The notes below the pieces were generated by a model. It saw nothing but the letters and a program-made list of their open reading frames with translations. It was not told the DNA's origin and did not search any database. Positions 7,046 through 14,285 of a stretch of DNA of 64,000 nt are shown here, one piece after another. Every line of letters starts with the position of its first letter. The first letter of the stretch is position 1. This DNA is from Nocardioides sp. Soil805 (GTDB lineage: Bacteria > Actinomycetota > Actinomycetes > Propionibacteriales > Nocardioidaceae): the NCBI RefSeq assembly GCF_001429625.1, contig NZ_LMSU01000006.1, positions 71,187 to 135,186 of the forward strand, written 5' to 3'. A program made the translations under genes and the position numbers.

Positions 7046-7204
7046 TCACGCCTTGCCGAGGATGCGGTTGAGGTTGGTGCCGCAGACGGGGCAGACGGCC
7101 TTGGCCATCCGGGTGCCCTTGTCGTTGACCCTGACCTCGCCCTCCGCCTCGCGCTTCTCCTTGCACTTCACGCAGTAGAACTCGCCGCTCCAGGTCTCCG
7201 CCAT
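7046..7204 (-). CDS. DUF5679 zinc-ribbon small protein
   Basis: This 52-residue actinobacterial protein starts MAETWSGEFYCVKCKEK and ends in CPVCGTNLNRILGKA, giving CxxC..CxxC zinc-ribbon ligands. AAGGAGG sits at a good distance before the ATG. Proteins like this are nearly universal in actinobacteria and of unknown function. Their form recalls small ribosome- or polymerase-associated zinc ribbons. The gene is divergent from an enoyl-CoA hydratase. Confidence 0.82.
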   Translation of the reverse strand: MAETWSGEFYCVKCKEKREAEGEVRVNDKGTRMAKAVCPVCGTNLNRILGKA

Positions 7205-7379
7205 GACGGCCTCCTTGCTCCAGGATCATGCTGTCGTCGCGAGGGTCGGGTGGGGAAGCCCTCGTGGGTCCGGGGGCGTGGAGCCCCCGATCCGCCTGTG
7301 ACACTACCCAAACCGCGCTCCGTCGGCTCGCGACACACCTCTCGGCCCCGGACCCCGGCGGGTGGTCCAGCCCTGTCAG

Positions 7380-7385
7380 TACCCT
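7380..7385 (+). promoter_or_regulatory. -10 hexamer for a leaderless enoyl-CoA hydratase gene
   Basis: TACCCT lies 7 nt before the ATG at 7393 and rules out the longer upstream reading of this frame. The rest of the gap 7205-7392 shows nothing else that I recognise. Confidence 0.6.
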
Positions 7386-7392
7386 GCGGGCC

Positions 7393-8187
7393 ATGGCCGA
7401 CTACACGCACCTGCGCCTCGACCGTCCCTCTGCGGGCGTCGCCGTGCTGACCCTGGACAACCCCGACATGCGCAACGCGATGAGCGACGAGATGACGTCG
7501 TCGTGGGTCCGCGCCGTCGACGAGCTCGCCGCGGACCGCTCGCTGCGCGTGGTCGTGGTGACCGGCGAGGGGTCGGCCTTCTGCTCCGGCGGCAACACCT
7601 CGTGGATCTCCAGCGAGCCCGACGCCAGCGTCGACCACCTGCGCGACCGGATGATGCCGTTCTACCGGGCGTGGCTCTCCCTCCGCCGGCTGGAGGTGCC
7701 GACCATCGCCGCGATCAACGGGGCCGCGATCGGCGCCGGGCTGTGCCTCGCCCTGGCCTGCGACATCCGGTACGCCGCTCCCGGCGCGAAGCTCGGCGTC
7801 CCCTTCGTCAAGCTCGGCATGCACGCGGGGATGGCCGGCACCTACCTGCTGCCCCAGGTCGTCGGCGCGGCCCACGCGCGGGACCTGCTCCTGACCGGTC
7901 GGGTCGTGGACGCCGACGAGGCGCTGCGCATCGGGCTGGTGTCGCGGGTCATCGACGGCGGGTCCTTCGACGCCGAGGTGCTGCGGACGGCCGAGGGCAT
8001 CGCCGCCACCGCGCCGATCGCCACCCGGCTCACCAAGATCGCGCTGGCCGACGGCGGGCACGCGGACTTCGAGAGCGCCCTGCAGTGGGAGGCCCTCGCG
8101 CAGCCGGTGACGCTGGCCACCGAGGACCTCCAGGAGGGGATCCGGGCGAGCCGCGAGAAGCGTCGGCCGGTCTTCGAGGGACGCTGA
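7393..8187 (+). CDS. Enoyl-CoA hydratase/isomerase (crotonase) family protein
   Basis: This 264-residue crotonase-fold enzyme acts on acyl-CoA thioesters in the cytosol. The oxyanion-hole segments are CSGGN (about residue 65) and AAINGAAIGAGLCLALACDIR (residues about 105-125, partly hydrophobic helix). GVPFVKLGMHAGMAGTYLL carries the position of one catalytic acid, but no glutamate stands at the usual second catalytic site (GMAGTYLLP rather than GxxGGxxxLP with Glu). Hydratase activity is therefore not assured. No other beta-oxidation gene is adjacent. Confidence 0.85.
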   Translation: MADYTHLRLDRPSAGVAVLTLDNPDMRNAMSDEMTSSWVRAVDELAADRSLRVVVVTGEGSAFCSGGNTSWISSEPDASVDHLRDRMMPFYRAWLSLRRLEVPTIAAINGAAIGAGLCLALACDIRYAAPGAKLGVPFVKLGMHAGMAGTYLLPQVVGAAHARDLLLTGRVVDADEALRIGLVSRVIDGGSFDAEVLRTAEGIAATAPIATRLTKIALADGGHADFESALQWEALAQPVTLATEDLQEGIRASREKRRPVFEGR

Positions 8188-8229
8188 CGCCCCGGCCCGA
8201 CCCCTCGGCGGCGTGCCGGGGCAGACACG

Positions 8230-8261
8230 CTGTCCACCCCTGTGGACGAAGCTGTGGAGAA
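8230..8261. other. Cluster of three DnaA-box-like 9-mers
   Basis: CTGTCCACC (8230-8238), TGTGGACGA (8241-8249, reverse TCGTCCACA) and TGTGGAGAA (8253-8261, reverse TTCTCCACA) each differ by one or two bases from the actinobacterial DnaA box TTGTCCACA. They lie within 32 bp between two genes. No replication gene is nearby. This could be a DnaA-titration or regulatory site, or chance. Confidence 0.3.
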
Positions 8262-8359
8262 CATGGGGACGACACGCCCACGGCCTGGGGACGGGGGATG
8301 GGCCGTCCCGGCCGGGCAGCGACAATGGTCCGTGACGACGGACACGAGAGGGTGAGGAC

Positions 8360-9403
8360 GTGGGGGAGCTGTACACGGGGGGACCGGTCGCCGCGCTGCG
8401 CCGGATCGCCTTCCTCATGGAGCGCGGTCGCGAGGAGACGCGCCGGGTGGAGGCGTTCCGCAAGGCGGCCGCGGTCATCCTGCCCCTCGATCCCGACGAC
8501 GTCGCGGCCCGCGCGAGGGCGGGCACCCTGACCGAGCTGGCGGGCATCGGGCCGAGCACCGGCACGGTGATCGCCGAGGCCGTCCGCGGCGAGGTCCCCG
8601 AACGCCTCGCCAAGCTGGAGCGGCAGCACGCCGGACCGCTCGCCCCCGGCGGTCGCGAGGTCAGGGCCGCGCTGCGCGGTGACTGCCACTCCCACTCGGA
8701 CTGGTCCGACGGCGGCTCGCCCCTCGAGGAGATGGCGATGACGGCCATGGAGCTCGGCCACGACTACCTCGTGCTCACCGACCACTCGCCGCGGCTGCGG
8801 GTGGCCAACGGGCTCAGCGTGGAGCGGCTGGCCCGCCAGCTGGAGGTGGTCGAGGCCGTCAACGACCACCTGGGCGAGGCGTTCTCCCTGCTCGCGGGCA
8901 TCGAGGTCGACATCCTCGACGACGGCGCCCTCGACCAGACCGACGAGATGCTGGCCCGCCTCGACGTACGAGTGGCCAGCGTCCACTCCAAGCTGCGCAT
9001 GGACTCAGGACCGATGACCCGGCGGATGCTGGCCGCCGTCGCCAACCCCTTCACCAACGTGCTGGGCCACTGCACCGGGCGTCGGGTGGAGGGCAACCGC
9101 GGGACCCGGCCGCAGAGCGAGTTCGACGCCCGGGCGGTGTTCGAGGCGTGCGTCGAGCACGACGTCGCCGTCGAGATCAACAGCCGTCCGGAGCGTCGCG
9201 ACCCGCCCACCCGGCTGCTCGAGCTGGCCCGCGACACCGGCTGCCTGTTCTCCATCGACTCCGACGCCCACGCACCCGGGCAGCTCGACATGCTGGACTA
9301 CGGCTGCGAGCGGGCGGAGGCGGCCGGCATCGACCCGGACCGGATCGTCAACACCTGGGAGCGTGAGCGTCTCCTGGCCTGGGCCAACCCCGCCGGGCGC
9401 TAG
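8360..9403 (+). CDS. PHP-domain phosphoesterase with N-terminal helix-hairpin-helix
   Basis: This 347-residue protein resembles the C-terminal half of PolX without a polymerase palm. Residues about 1-90 carry a helix-hairpin-helix (LAGIGPSTGTVIAEAV). From about residue 110 the PHP metal motifs appear: GDCHSHSDWSDG, VLTDHSP, GIEVDIL, ASVHS, LGHCTGR, EINSRPER and DSDAHAPG. Nearly all expected metal ligands are present, so a metal-dependent phosphoesterase or nuclease acting in DNA metabolism is likely. The GTG start is preceded by GAGAGGGTGAGG. The next gene begins almost at once. Confidence 0.85.
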   Translation: MGELYTGGPVAALRRIAFLMERGREETRRVEAFRKAAAVILPLDPDDVAARARAGTLTELAGIGPSTGTVIAEAVRGEVPERLAKLERQHAGPLAPGGREVRAALRGDCHSHSDWSDGGSPLEEMAMTAMELGHDYLVLTDHSPRLRVANGLSVERLARQLEVVEAVNDHLGEAFSLLAGIEVDILDDGALDQTDEMLARLDVRVASVHSKLRMDSGPMTRRMLAAVANPFTNVLGHCTGRRVEGNRGTRPQSEFDARAVFEACVEHDVAVEINSRPERRDPPTRLLELARDTGCLFSIDSDAHAPGQLDMLDYGCERAEAAGIDPDRIVNTWERERLLAWANPAGR

Positions 9404-9406
9404 CGT
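9401..9406 (+). promoter_or_regulatory. -10 hexamer for a leaderless YgjP-type gene
   Basis: TAGCGT overlaps the stop codon of the PHP gene and lies 7 nt before GTG 9414. It favours that start over GTG 9405, which lies within the hexamer. Confidence 0.55.
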
Positions 9407-9413
9407 GGACGAC

Positions 9414-9956
9414 GTGAGCACGCCCGAGGTCGAGGTACGCCGGTCCAAGCGGCGGCGTCGTACGGTCTCGGCCTACCGGGAGGGCGATCGCATCGTCGTG
9501 CTGATCCCTGCGGCGATGAGCAAGCGCGACGAGGCCACGTGGGTGGCCGACATGGTGGCCCGGCTGGAGCGCAAGGAGCAGCGCGCGCGGCCCTCCGACG
9601 ATCAGCTGCTCGCCCGGGCCGGCACCCTCAACGACACCTACTTCGGCGGGCTGGCGACGCCGTCCAGCGTGCGCTGGGTGACCAACCAGCAGCAGAGGTG
9701 GGGCTCCTGCAGCCCCGGGGACCGCTCGATCCGGCTCTCCGAGCGGCTGCAGGGGATGCCGTCCTGGGTGGTCGACTACGTCCTGGTCCACGAGCTCGCG
9801 CACCTGCTCGAGCACGGCCACGACGCGAAGTTCTGGGCCTGGGTGGACCGCTACCCCCGCGCCGAGCGGGCCCGGGGCTACCTGCTGGGCTGGTCGGCCG
9901 CCGCCAAGGTCGACCCGCCGTCCAGCGAGACCGAGGCCGAGGACGAGGTCGACTGA
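9414..9956 (+). CDS. YgjP-like (DUF45/M48-related) metallopeptidase
   Basis: This 180-residue putative zinc protease begins VSTPEVEVRRSKRRRR. It has the family segment RWGSCSP (about residue 98) followed by LVHELAHLLEHGHDAKFW, where HELAH gives two zinc histidines and the glutamate base, and the later histidine the third ligand. Such proteins are cytosolic and their substrates are largely unknown. There is no signal peptide. An acidic tail (ETEAEDEVD) ends the protein. Start chosen from the leaderless hexamer. Confidence 0.85.
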   Translation: MSTPEVEVRRSKRRRRTVSAYREGDRIVVLIPAAMSKRDEATWVADMVARLERKEQRARPSDDQLLARAGTLNDTYFGGLATPSSVRWVTNQQQRWGSCSPGDRSIRLSERLQGMPSWVVDYVLVHELAHLLEHGHDAKFWAWVDRYPRAERARGYLLGWSAAAKVDPPSSETEAEDEVD

Positions 9957-9959
9957 CGC

Positions 9960-10505
9960 TCAGCGTCCGAGGCGGACCAGCGCCTGCCCGATGAGCCGGC
10001 GCATGTCGTCGTGCAGGTCGGGGAGACCGTCGAGCGGCCACCACCGCACGTCCAGCGACTCCTCGCTGACCCGGTGCGCCCCGTCGCGGGGCGCGGTGGC
10101 GAGGAAGCGGACGTCGAGGTGGTGCACGGTCGTGCCGGGGGAGCAGAACTCCACGGCGTGCTCGTCGAGGTTGAGCGGCTCGGGGTCGAAGCCGAGGTCC
10201 GCGAGCCCCGACTCCTCGCGGGCCTCGCGCAGCGCCACGCCGGCCAGCGTGGCGTCGCCCGGCTCGCAGTGACCCCCGAACGCGAACCAGCTGTCGGCCT
10301 TGCGGTGGTGGTTGAGCAGCACCGCGTCGGCGTCCGGGGTCAGCACCAGCGTGCCGGCCGTCAGGTGGTCCGGCAGGCAGGAGCGCTCCAGCGCGTCCGG
10401 ACGGGCGTCGAGGAGCGCGACGTAACGCTCCCGCAGGTCGGCGTCACGCGCGGTCGGAGGAGCCCACCCGGCCAGCACGGCCCGGGCGTCGGAGTGGAGC
10501 GTCAC
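9960..10505 (-). CDS. Nudix hydrolase
   Basis: This 181-residue protein has a complete Nudix box: GGHCEPGD followed by REAREESGL. The substrate is not predictable. The N-terminus (LLDARPDALERSCLPDHLTAGTLVL) is that of the small actinobacterial Nudix proteins that lie beside DUF2342 genes. Its GTG start overlaps the stop codon of the upstream DUF2342 gene by 4 bp, so the two are translationally coupled. Confidence 0.88.
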   Translation of the reverse strand: MTLHSDARAVLAGWAPPTARDADLRERYVALLDARPDALERSCLPDHLTAGTLVLTPDADAVLLNHHRKADSWFAFGGHCEPGDATLAGVALREAREESGLADLGFDPEPLNLDEHAVEFCSPGTTVHHLDVRFLATAPRDGAHRVSEESLDVRWWPLDGLPDLHDDMRRLIGQALVRLGR

Positions 10506-11827
10506 TCGGTCGGGCGGTCGGGTCCGGTGTCCCCGTCGGCGGACGGGCCGTCGAGCAGGTCACGCAGGCCGGCCTCGAAGTCGTCGTCGGTCAGCGACTC
10601 CGGGGCCAGTGCGCTCTCGCGGAAGCCCAGCGGGTCGTCGAGGTCGGCGGCGGTGGGCAGCAGGTCGGGATGCATCCACACGCCGTCGCGCCCCTCGGTG
10701 CCCTGCCGGGCGCGCAGCGAGCCCCACAGGGTGGAGGCGTCGCGCAGCCGGCGGGGGCGCAGCTCGAGGCCGACGAGGGTGGCGAAGGTCTGCTCGGCCG
10801 GACCGCCGGCGGCACGGCGGCGGCGTACGGCCTCCTGCAGCTTGCCGGCGGACGGCATCCGCTCGTCCGTGGCCTGGCCGACGACCTCGTCGACCCACCC
10901 CTCGACCAGGGCGAGGGTCACCTCGAGACGCTCGAGCGCGGCCTGCTGGGCGGGTGACTTGGACAGGTCGAACAGGCCGCCCTCCATCGCCTCCTGCATC
11001 GCGGCGGGGTTCATCGGGTCGATGCCCCGCAGCTTCTCCTCCATGCCGGCGGTGTTGATCTCGATGCCGCTGCCGTAGACGGCGACGGCGCCGACCAGGT
11101 GCTCGCGCAGCCACGGCACGTGGGCGAAGAGCCGCTGGTGGGCGGCCTCGCGCAGGGCGAGGTAGAGGAGCACGTCGTCGGCGCTCACGTCCAGCTCGTC
11201 GGCGAAGGCCGCCACGTTGAGGGGCAGGAGGGCGGCCCTGCCGGCCGGACCGAGCGGCAGGCCGATGTCGGAGGCGCCGAGGACGTCGCCCGCGAGCCCG
11301 CCGAGCCCCTGGCCCACCTGGGTGGCGACCATCGCGCCGGTGGCCTTGCCCAGCATGCCGAGCAGCGGCCCGGCCATGGCCCGGGCCTCCTCGGGGAGGG
11401 CGTTGCCGAGCGCGGTGACGGTGGAGCCGGCGACCGGCTCGACGAGGCGCTTCCAGACGTCGAGGGTCTCCACGATCCACTCGGCACGGCTCCAGGCGGC
11501 GGTCGAGGTCACGCCGGAGGAGAAGTCCGTGGTCTCGTCGAGCCAGTGGTCGGCGAGGCGTACGGCGTCCGCGATCGCGTCGCGCTGGGCCTGGCTGGGC
11601 GTCGGGTCGGGCTGCTGGGCGGCGACCTTGCGGGCGATGTCGGCGACGACGGCCCAGTTGATGGGCCCGTCGTGGGGCTGCATCAGGGACTGGACCTGGG
11701 CCATCAGGGCCGACAGGTCCGGCATGCCGCCGCCGGGTCCGCCCGCGAGGCCGCCGAAGAGGGCCTCGAAGGGCGTGCCCTTGAACGGGTTCTGCTCGTC
11801 GGGTCCGTCGCCGGGGTTGCTGCTCAT
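10502..11827 (-). CDS. DUF2342 family (predicted zinc-dependent metalloprotease-fold) protein
   Basis: This 441-residue soluble protein starts MSSNPGDGPDEQNPF, has a Gly/Pro-rich N-terminal 40 residues and continues with the DUF2342 core. Characteristic segments are GPINWAVVADIARKVAA, a Gly-rich hydrophobic stretch (about residues 150-200) and LYLALREAAHQRLFAHVPWL. The family is annotated as zincin-like, but the segment here reads REAAHQ rather than HExxH, so protease activity is doubtful. The mycobacterial counterpart I recall is Rv3195, next to the Rv3194/Rv3193 homologues, which follow here too. It is divergent from moaE. Confidence 0.8.
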   Translation of the reverse strand: MSSNPGDGPDEQNPFKGTPFEALFGGLAGGPGGGMPDLSALMAQVQSLMQPHDGPINWAVVADIARKVAAQQPDPTPSQAQRDAIADAVRLADHWLDETTDFSSGVTSTAAWSRAEWIVETLDVWKRLVEPVAGSTVTALGNALPEEARAMAGPLLGMLGKATGAMVATQVGQGLGGLAGDVLGASDIGLPLGPAGRAALLPLNVAAFADELDVSADDVLLYLALREAAHQRLFAHVPWLREHLVGAVAVYGSGIEINTAGMEEKLRGIDPMNPAAMQEAMEGGLFDLSKSPAQQAALERLEVTLALVEGWVDEVVGQATDERMPSAGKLQEAVRRRRAAGGPAEQTFATLVGLELRPRRLRDASTLWGSLRARQGTEGRDGVWMHPDLLPTAADLDDPLGFRESALAPESLTDDDFEAGLRDLLDGPSADGDTGPDRPTE

Positions 11828-11834
11828 GCCCTCC

Positions 11835-11840
11835 ACGGTA
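11835..11840 (-). promoter_or_regulatory. -10 hexamer for the DUF2342 gene
   Basis: TACCGT on the minus strand lies 7 nt before the ATG at 11827. GGAGG is also present inside that gap, so a leaderless or a very short-leader mRNA is possible. Confidence 0.5.
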
Positions 11841-11890
11841 CTCACCTGCGCCACACGCGCGACCAGCCCTCCGGACGTCGCGGACGTCCC

Positions 11891-11896
11891 TAGACT
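11891..11896 (+). promoter_or_regulatory. -10 hexamer for leaderless moaE
   Basis: TAGACT lies 7 nt before the ATG at 11904, which fixes the start within a much longer open frame. Confidence 0.6.
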
Positions 11897-11903
11897 CCTC
11901 CGC

Positions 11904-12368
11904 ATGACTGCCAACGACGTCGTGCGCCTCGTCGACATCCGCGAGGTGCCCCTCGACGTCGCCGAGGTGGTCGCCGCCCTCGAGGACCACGCCGCCGGAG
12001 GACTCACCCTCTTCGTCGGCACGGTGCGCGACCACGACGGTCCGGCGCCCGCCGCGGGGGAGGGGCCGGCACCCGACAAGCCGGTCACCAGCCTCGACTA
12101 CAGCGCCCACCCCACGGCCCTGGCACGGCTGCGCGAGGTGTGCGAGCGCATCGCACAGGAGTACGACGTGCACGGCGTCGCCGCGGTCCACCGGGTGGGC
12201 CACCTCGAGCTGGGGGACGTCGCCGTCGTCGTGGCGACCACGGCCAGCCACCGGGGCGAGGCCTTCACGGCGTCGAAGGCGCTCATCGACACGCTCAAGT
12301 CCGAGGTGCCGATCTGGAAGCACCAGCGTTTCGCGGACGGTGACGAGGAGTGGGTCGGCCTACCCTGA
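11904..12368 (+). CDS. moaE: Molybdopterin synthase catalytic subunit MoaE
   Basis: MoaE with MoaD transfers sulfur to precursor Z to make molybdopterin. The 154-residue product shows LTLFVGTVRDHD (about residues 31-42), SLDYSAHPTA, AAVHRVGHLELGD, ASHRGEAF and the catalytic-lysine region KSEVPIWKHQ near the C-terminus. Between the first and second motifs it carries a short Pro/Ala-rich insert. No moaD or other cofactor gene is in the window. Start fixed by the leaderless hexamer. Confidence 0.93.
   Translation: MTANDVVRLVDIREVPLDVAEVVAALEDHAAGGLTLFVGTVRDHDGPAPAAGEGPAPDKPVTSLDYSAHPTALARLREVCERIAQEYDVHGVAAVHRVGHLELGDVAVVVATTASHRGEAFTASKALIDTLKSEVPIWKHQRFADGDEEWVGLP
12361..12366 (+). promoter_or_regulatory. 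-10 hexamer for a small membrane protein gene
   Basis: TACCCT lies inside the last codons of moaE, 6 nt before the GTG at 12373, again in the leaderless arrangement. Confidence 0.55.
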
Positions 12369-12372
12369 GCGG

Positions 12373-12630
12373 GTGGAGATCCTGTGGTGGCTCGTGCCCC
12401 CCGTCGTCGTGACGATCGGGGCGATGGCCTGGGTGGGCTGGCTGGGCCGTGAGGGCCGCGGCGAGGTCGACCGGGACCAGCAGATCGAGCGGCTCACCCG
12501 TGCCATGGAGCGCGACCTGCCGACGTCCCGGCAGCCCCGTCCGGTCCGCACCCACGACCGCAGCACGGGCATCGCCGTACGCCCCACCCGCAGTGGGGAC
12601 GCCGGGGCCGAGCGCCGGCGGGCCTCCTGA
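12373..12630 (+). CDS. Small single-pass membrane protein, unknown function
   Basis: This 85-residue protein has one N-terminal transmembrane helix (residues about 3-23, ILWWLVPPVVVTIGAMAWVG) followed by a polar, Arg-rich cytoplasmic tail containing DRDQQIERLTRAM. It lies between moaE and the PDZ-protease gene and may be transcribed with either. No enzyme motif is present and I do not know the family's role. Confidence 0.65.
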   Translation: MEILWWLVPPVVVTIGAMAWVGWLGREGRGEVDRDQQIERLTRAMERDLPTSRQPRPVRTHDRSTGIAVRPTRSGDAGAERRRAS

Positions 12631-12690
12631 GCCCTGTCGTCGTGCCCGGTCGCCGCACGGCGGCTTGTCACTGTTTGAGAGGGTGACGCC

Positions 12691-13740
12691 ATGAGTCAGC
12701 GGACGAAGGGGGCACTTCTGGCCCTGCCGCTGCTCCTTCTCCTGCTCGTGATGGTGGCGGTCCAGCCGCTGCCCTACGTCACCTACAGCCCCGGCCCGAC
12801 CGTCGACATCCTCTCGACCCGTGACGGCGAGGAGGCGGTGCAGGTCACCGGACGCAAGACCTACCGCGACGACGGCGAGCTCCGGCTCACCACGATCTAC
12901 GTCGACCAGCCGCAGGACCGGGTGACCCTCGACCGGCTGGTCGCCGCCTGGCTCGACCCGACCGAGGCGGTCTACCCGCGCTCCGCGGTCTACGCCCCCG
13001 ACGAGACCGACGAGACCAACGACGTCGAGTCGGCCGTCCAGATGGTCTCGTCGCAGGACGCCGCGGTGGCCGCCGCCCTCACCGAGCTGGGCTACGACAT
13101 CGAGCCGGTCGTCGAGGTGCTCAACGTCGAGGACGACTACCCGGCCGCCGGACGGCTCCAGGTGCGCGACGTCCTCCAGGAGGTCGGCGGACGCGCCGTC
13201 TCGACGCCCCAGGACGTCGTCGACGCCGTCGACGCCGCCCCGGTGGGCCGGCCGTTGACCTTCCACGTCCTGCGCAAGGGCAAGGAGCTCGACGTCGACG
13301 TGACGCCGAAGGAGATCGACGGCGACAAGCGCATCGGCATCACGCCCGGACCCGGCTACACGTTCCCCTTCGACGTCAGCGTCGACATCGGCGACGGCAT
13401 CGGCGGGCCGAGCGCCGGGCTGATGTTCTCGCTGGCCATCTACGACACCCTGACCCCGGGGTCGCTCACCGGCGGCGAGGTCGTGGCGGGCACCGGGGAG
13501 ATCGGCAGCGACGGTCGCACCGGACCGATCGGCGGGATCCAGCAGAAGATCGCCGGCGCCGAGGCGGCCGGGGCCCGGCTCTTCATGGTCCCGGTCGACA
13601 ACTGCCCCGACACCACGGACATCGACTCCGGTGACATGCGCCTGGTGCGGGCCGACACGATGCACGACGCCGTGGAGGCGATCAAGACCTGGGTCGACGA
13701 CCCGGGCGCCCCCCTCCCGACCTGCGAGGAGCAGTCATGA
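12691..13740 (+). CDS. Membrane-anchored PDZ / Lon-like (S16) serine protease
   Basis: This 349-residue protein has an N-terminal signal anchor (about residues 8-25), a periplasm-side region, a PDZ domain (about 135-205) and a C-terminal Lon protease domain. The catalytic serine lies in IGGPSAGLMFSL and the lysine in IGGIQQKIAGA, so the Ser-Lys dyad is complete. The architecture matches YlbL/Rv3194c-type proteases, which process or degrade envelope proteins. The next gene starts on its stop codon (ATGA), indicating coupling with PPA1309 and UPF0182. Confidence 0.9.
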   Translation: MSQRTKGALLALPLLLLLLVMVAVQPLPYVTYSPGPTVDILSTRDGEEAVQVTGRKTYRDDGELRLTTIYVDQPQDRVTLDRLVAAWLDPTEAVYPRSAVYAPDETDETNDVESAVQMVSSQDAAVAAALTELGYDIEPVVEVLNVEDDYPAAGRLQVRDVLQEVGGRAVSTPQDVVDAVDAAPVGRPLTFHVLRKGKELDVDVTPKEIDGDKRIGITPGPGYTFPFDVSVDIGDGIGGPSAGLMFSLAIYDTLTPGSLTGGEVVAGTGEIGSDGRTGPIGGIQQKIAGAEAAGARLFMVPVDNCPDTTDIDSGDMRLVRADTMHDAVEAIKTWVDDPGAPLPTCEEQS

Positions 13741-14285
13741 CCGACATCTCGATCCCGCAGGATCCTGCACTGGCCGCGGCCGTGCTGGAGATCGAGAACC
13801 ACATCGCCGAGTCCGGGTGGGACCAGCCGGCCCGGCTCTACGCCCTGGTCGACACCGCGCGCATCGTCGCGCAGGAGCCCGACCTGGCAGCCGCGATGGG
13901 GCTGGACGCCGCGTCCGCCGAGGGGTCCTTCACCCCCGTCGAGCAGGACGCCCTGCCGCCCGAGCAGGCCCTCGAGGTGACCCTGGAGTCCATCGTGTGG
14001 CCGGGCGACGTCGCGGGCTGCGCCGCGGTCGTGGAGCGCCTGGTGCTGCCCCCCGATGTCGACCCGGAGATCCCCGAGGACCCCGCGGAGGCCGAGCGCT
14101 TCGCGCGCGAGCACCCCCTGCGCCAGGAGGTGCGGATCGTGGCGGGCGCGACCCGCGCCGGGGCGACCTACTGCGCGCTGCGCCTGCGCGCCCACGACGA
14201 CGACCAGTCGGTGGTCGACGGGACCGAGCTCGTGCCGGGACTCCTCGACCTCCTCCGCAGCACCCTCGAGGGAGACGCCCAGTGA
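13737..14285 (+). CDS. PPA1309 family protein
   Basis: This 182-residue soluble acidic protein starts MTDISIPQDPALAAAVLEIE. I recognise it as the PPA1309 family, restricted to actinobacteria and of unknown function. Recognisable segments are HIAESGWDQPARLYALVDT, SIVWPGDVAGCA, and ALRLRAHDDD followed by VPGLLDLLRSTL. It is coupled on both sides: its ATG overlaps the PDZ-protease stop and its stop overlaps the GTG of the UPF0182 gene. A role with the protease/membrane-protein pair is inferred from this operon. Confidence 0.85.
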   Translation: MTDISIPQDPALAAAVLEIENHIAESGWDQPARLYALVDTARIVAQEPDLAAAMGLDAASAEGSFTPVEQDALPPEQALEVTLESIVWPGDVAGCAAVVERLVLPPDVDPEIPEDPAEAERFAREHPLRQEVRIVAGATRAGATYCALRLRAHDDDQSVVDGTELVPGLLDLLRSTLEGDAQ

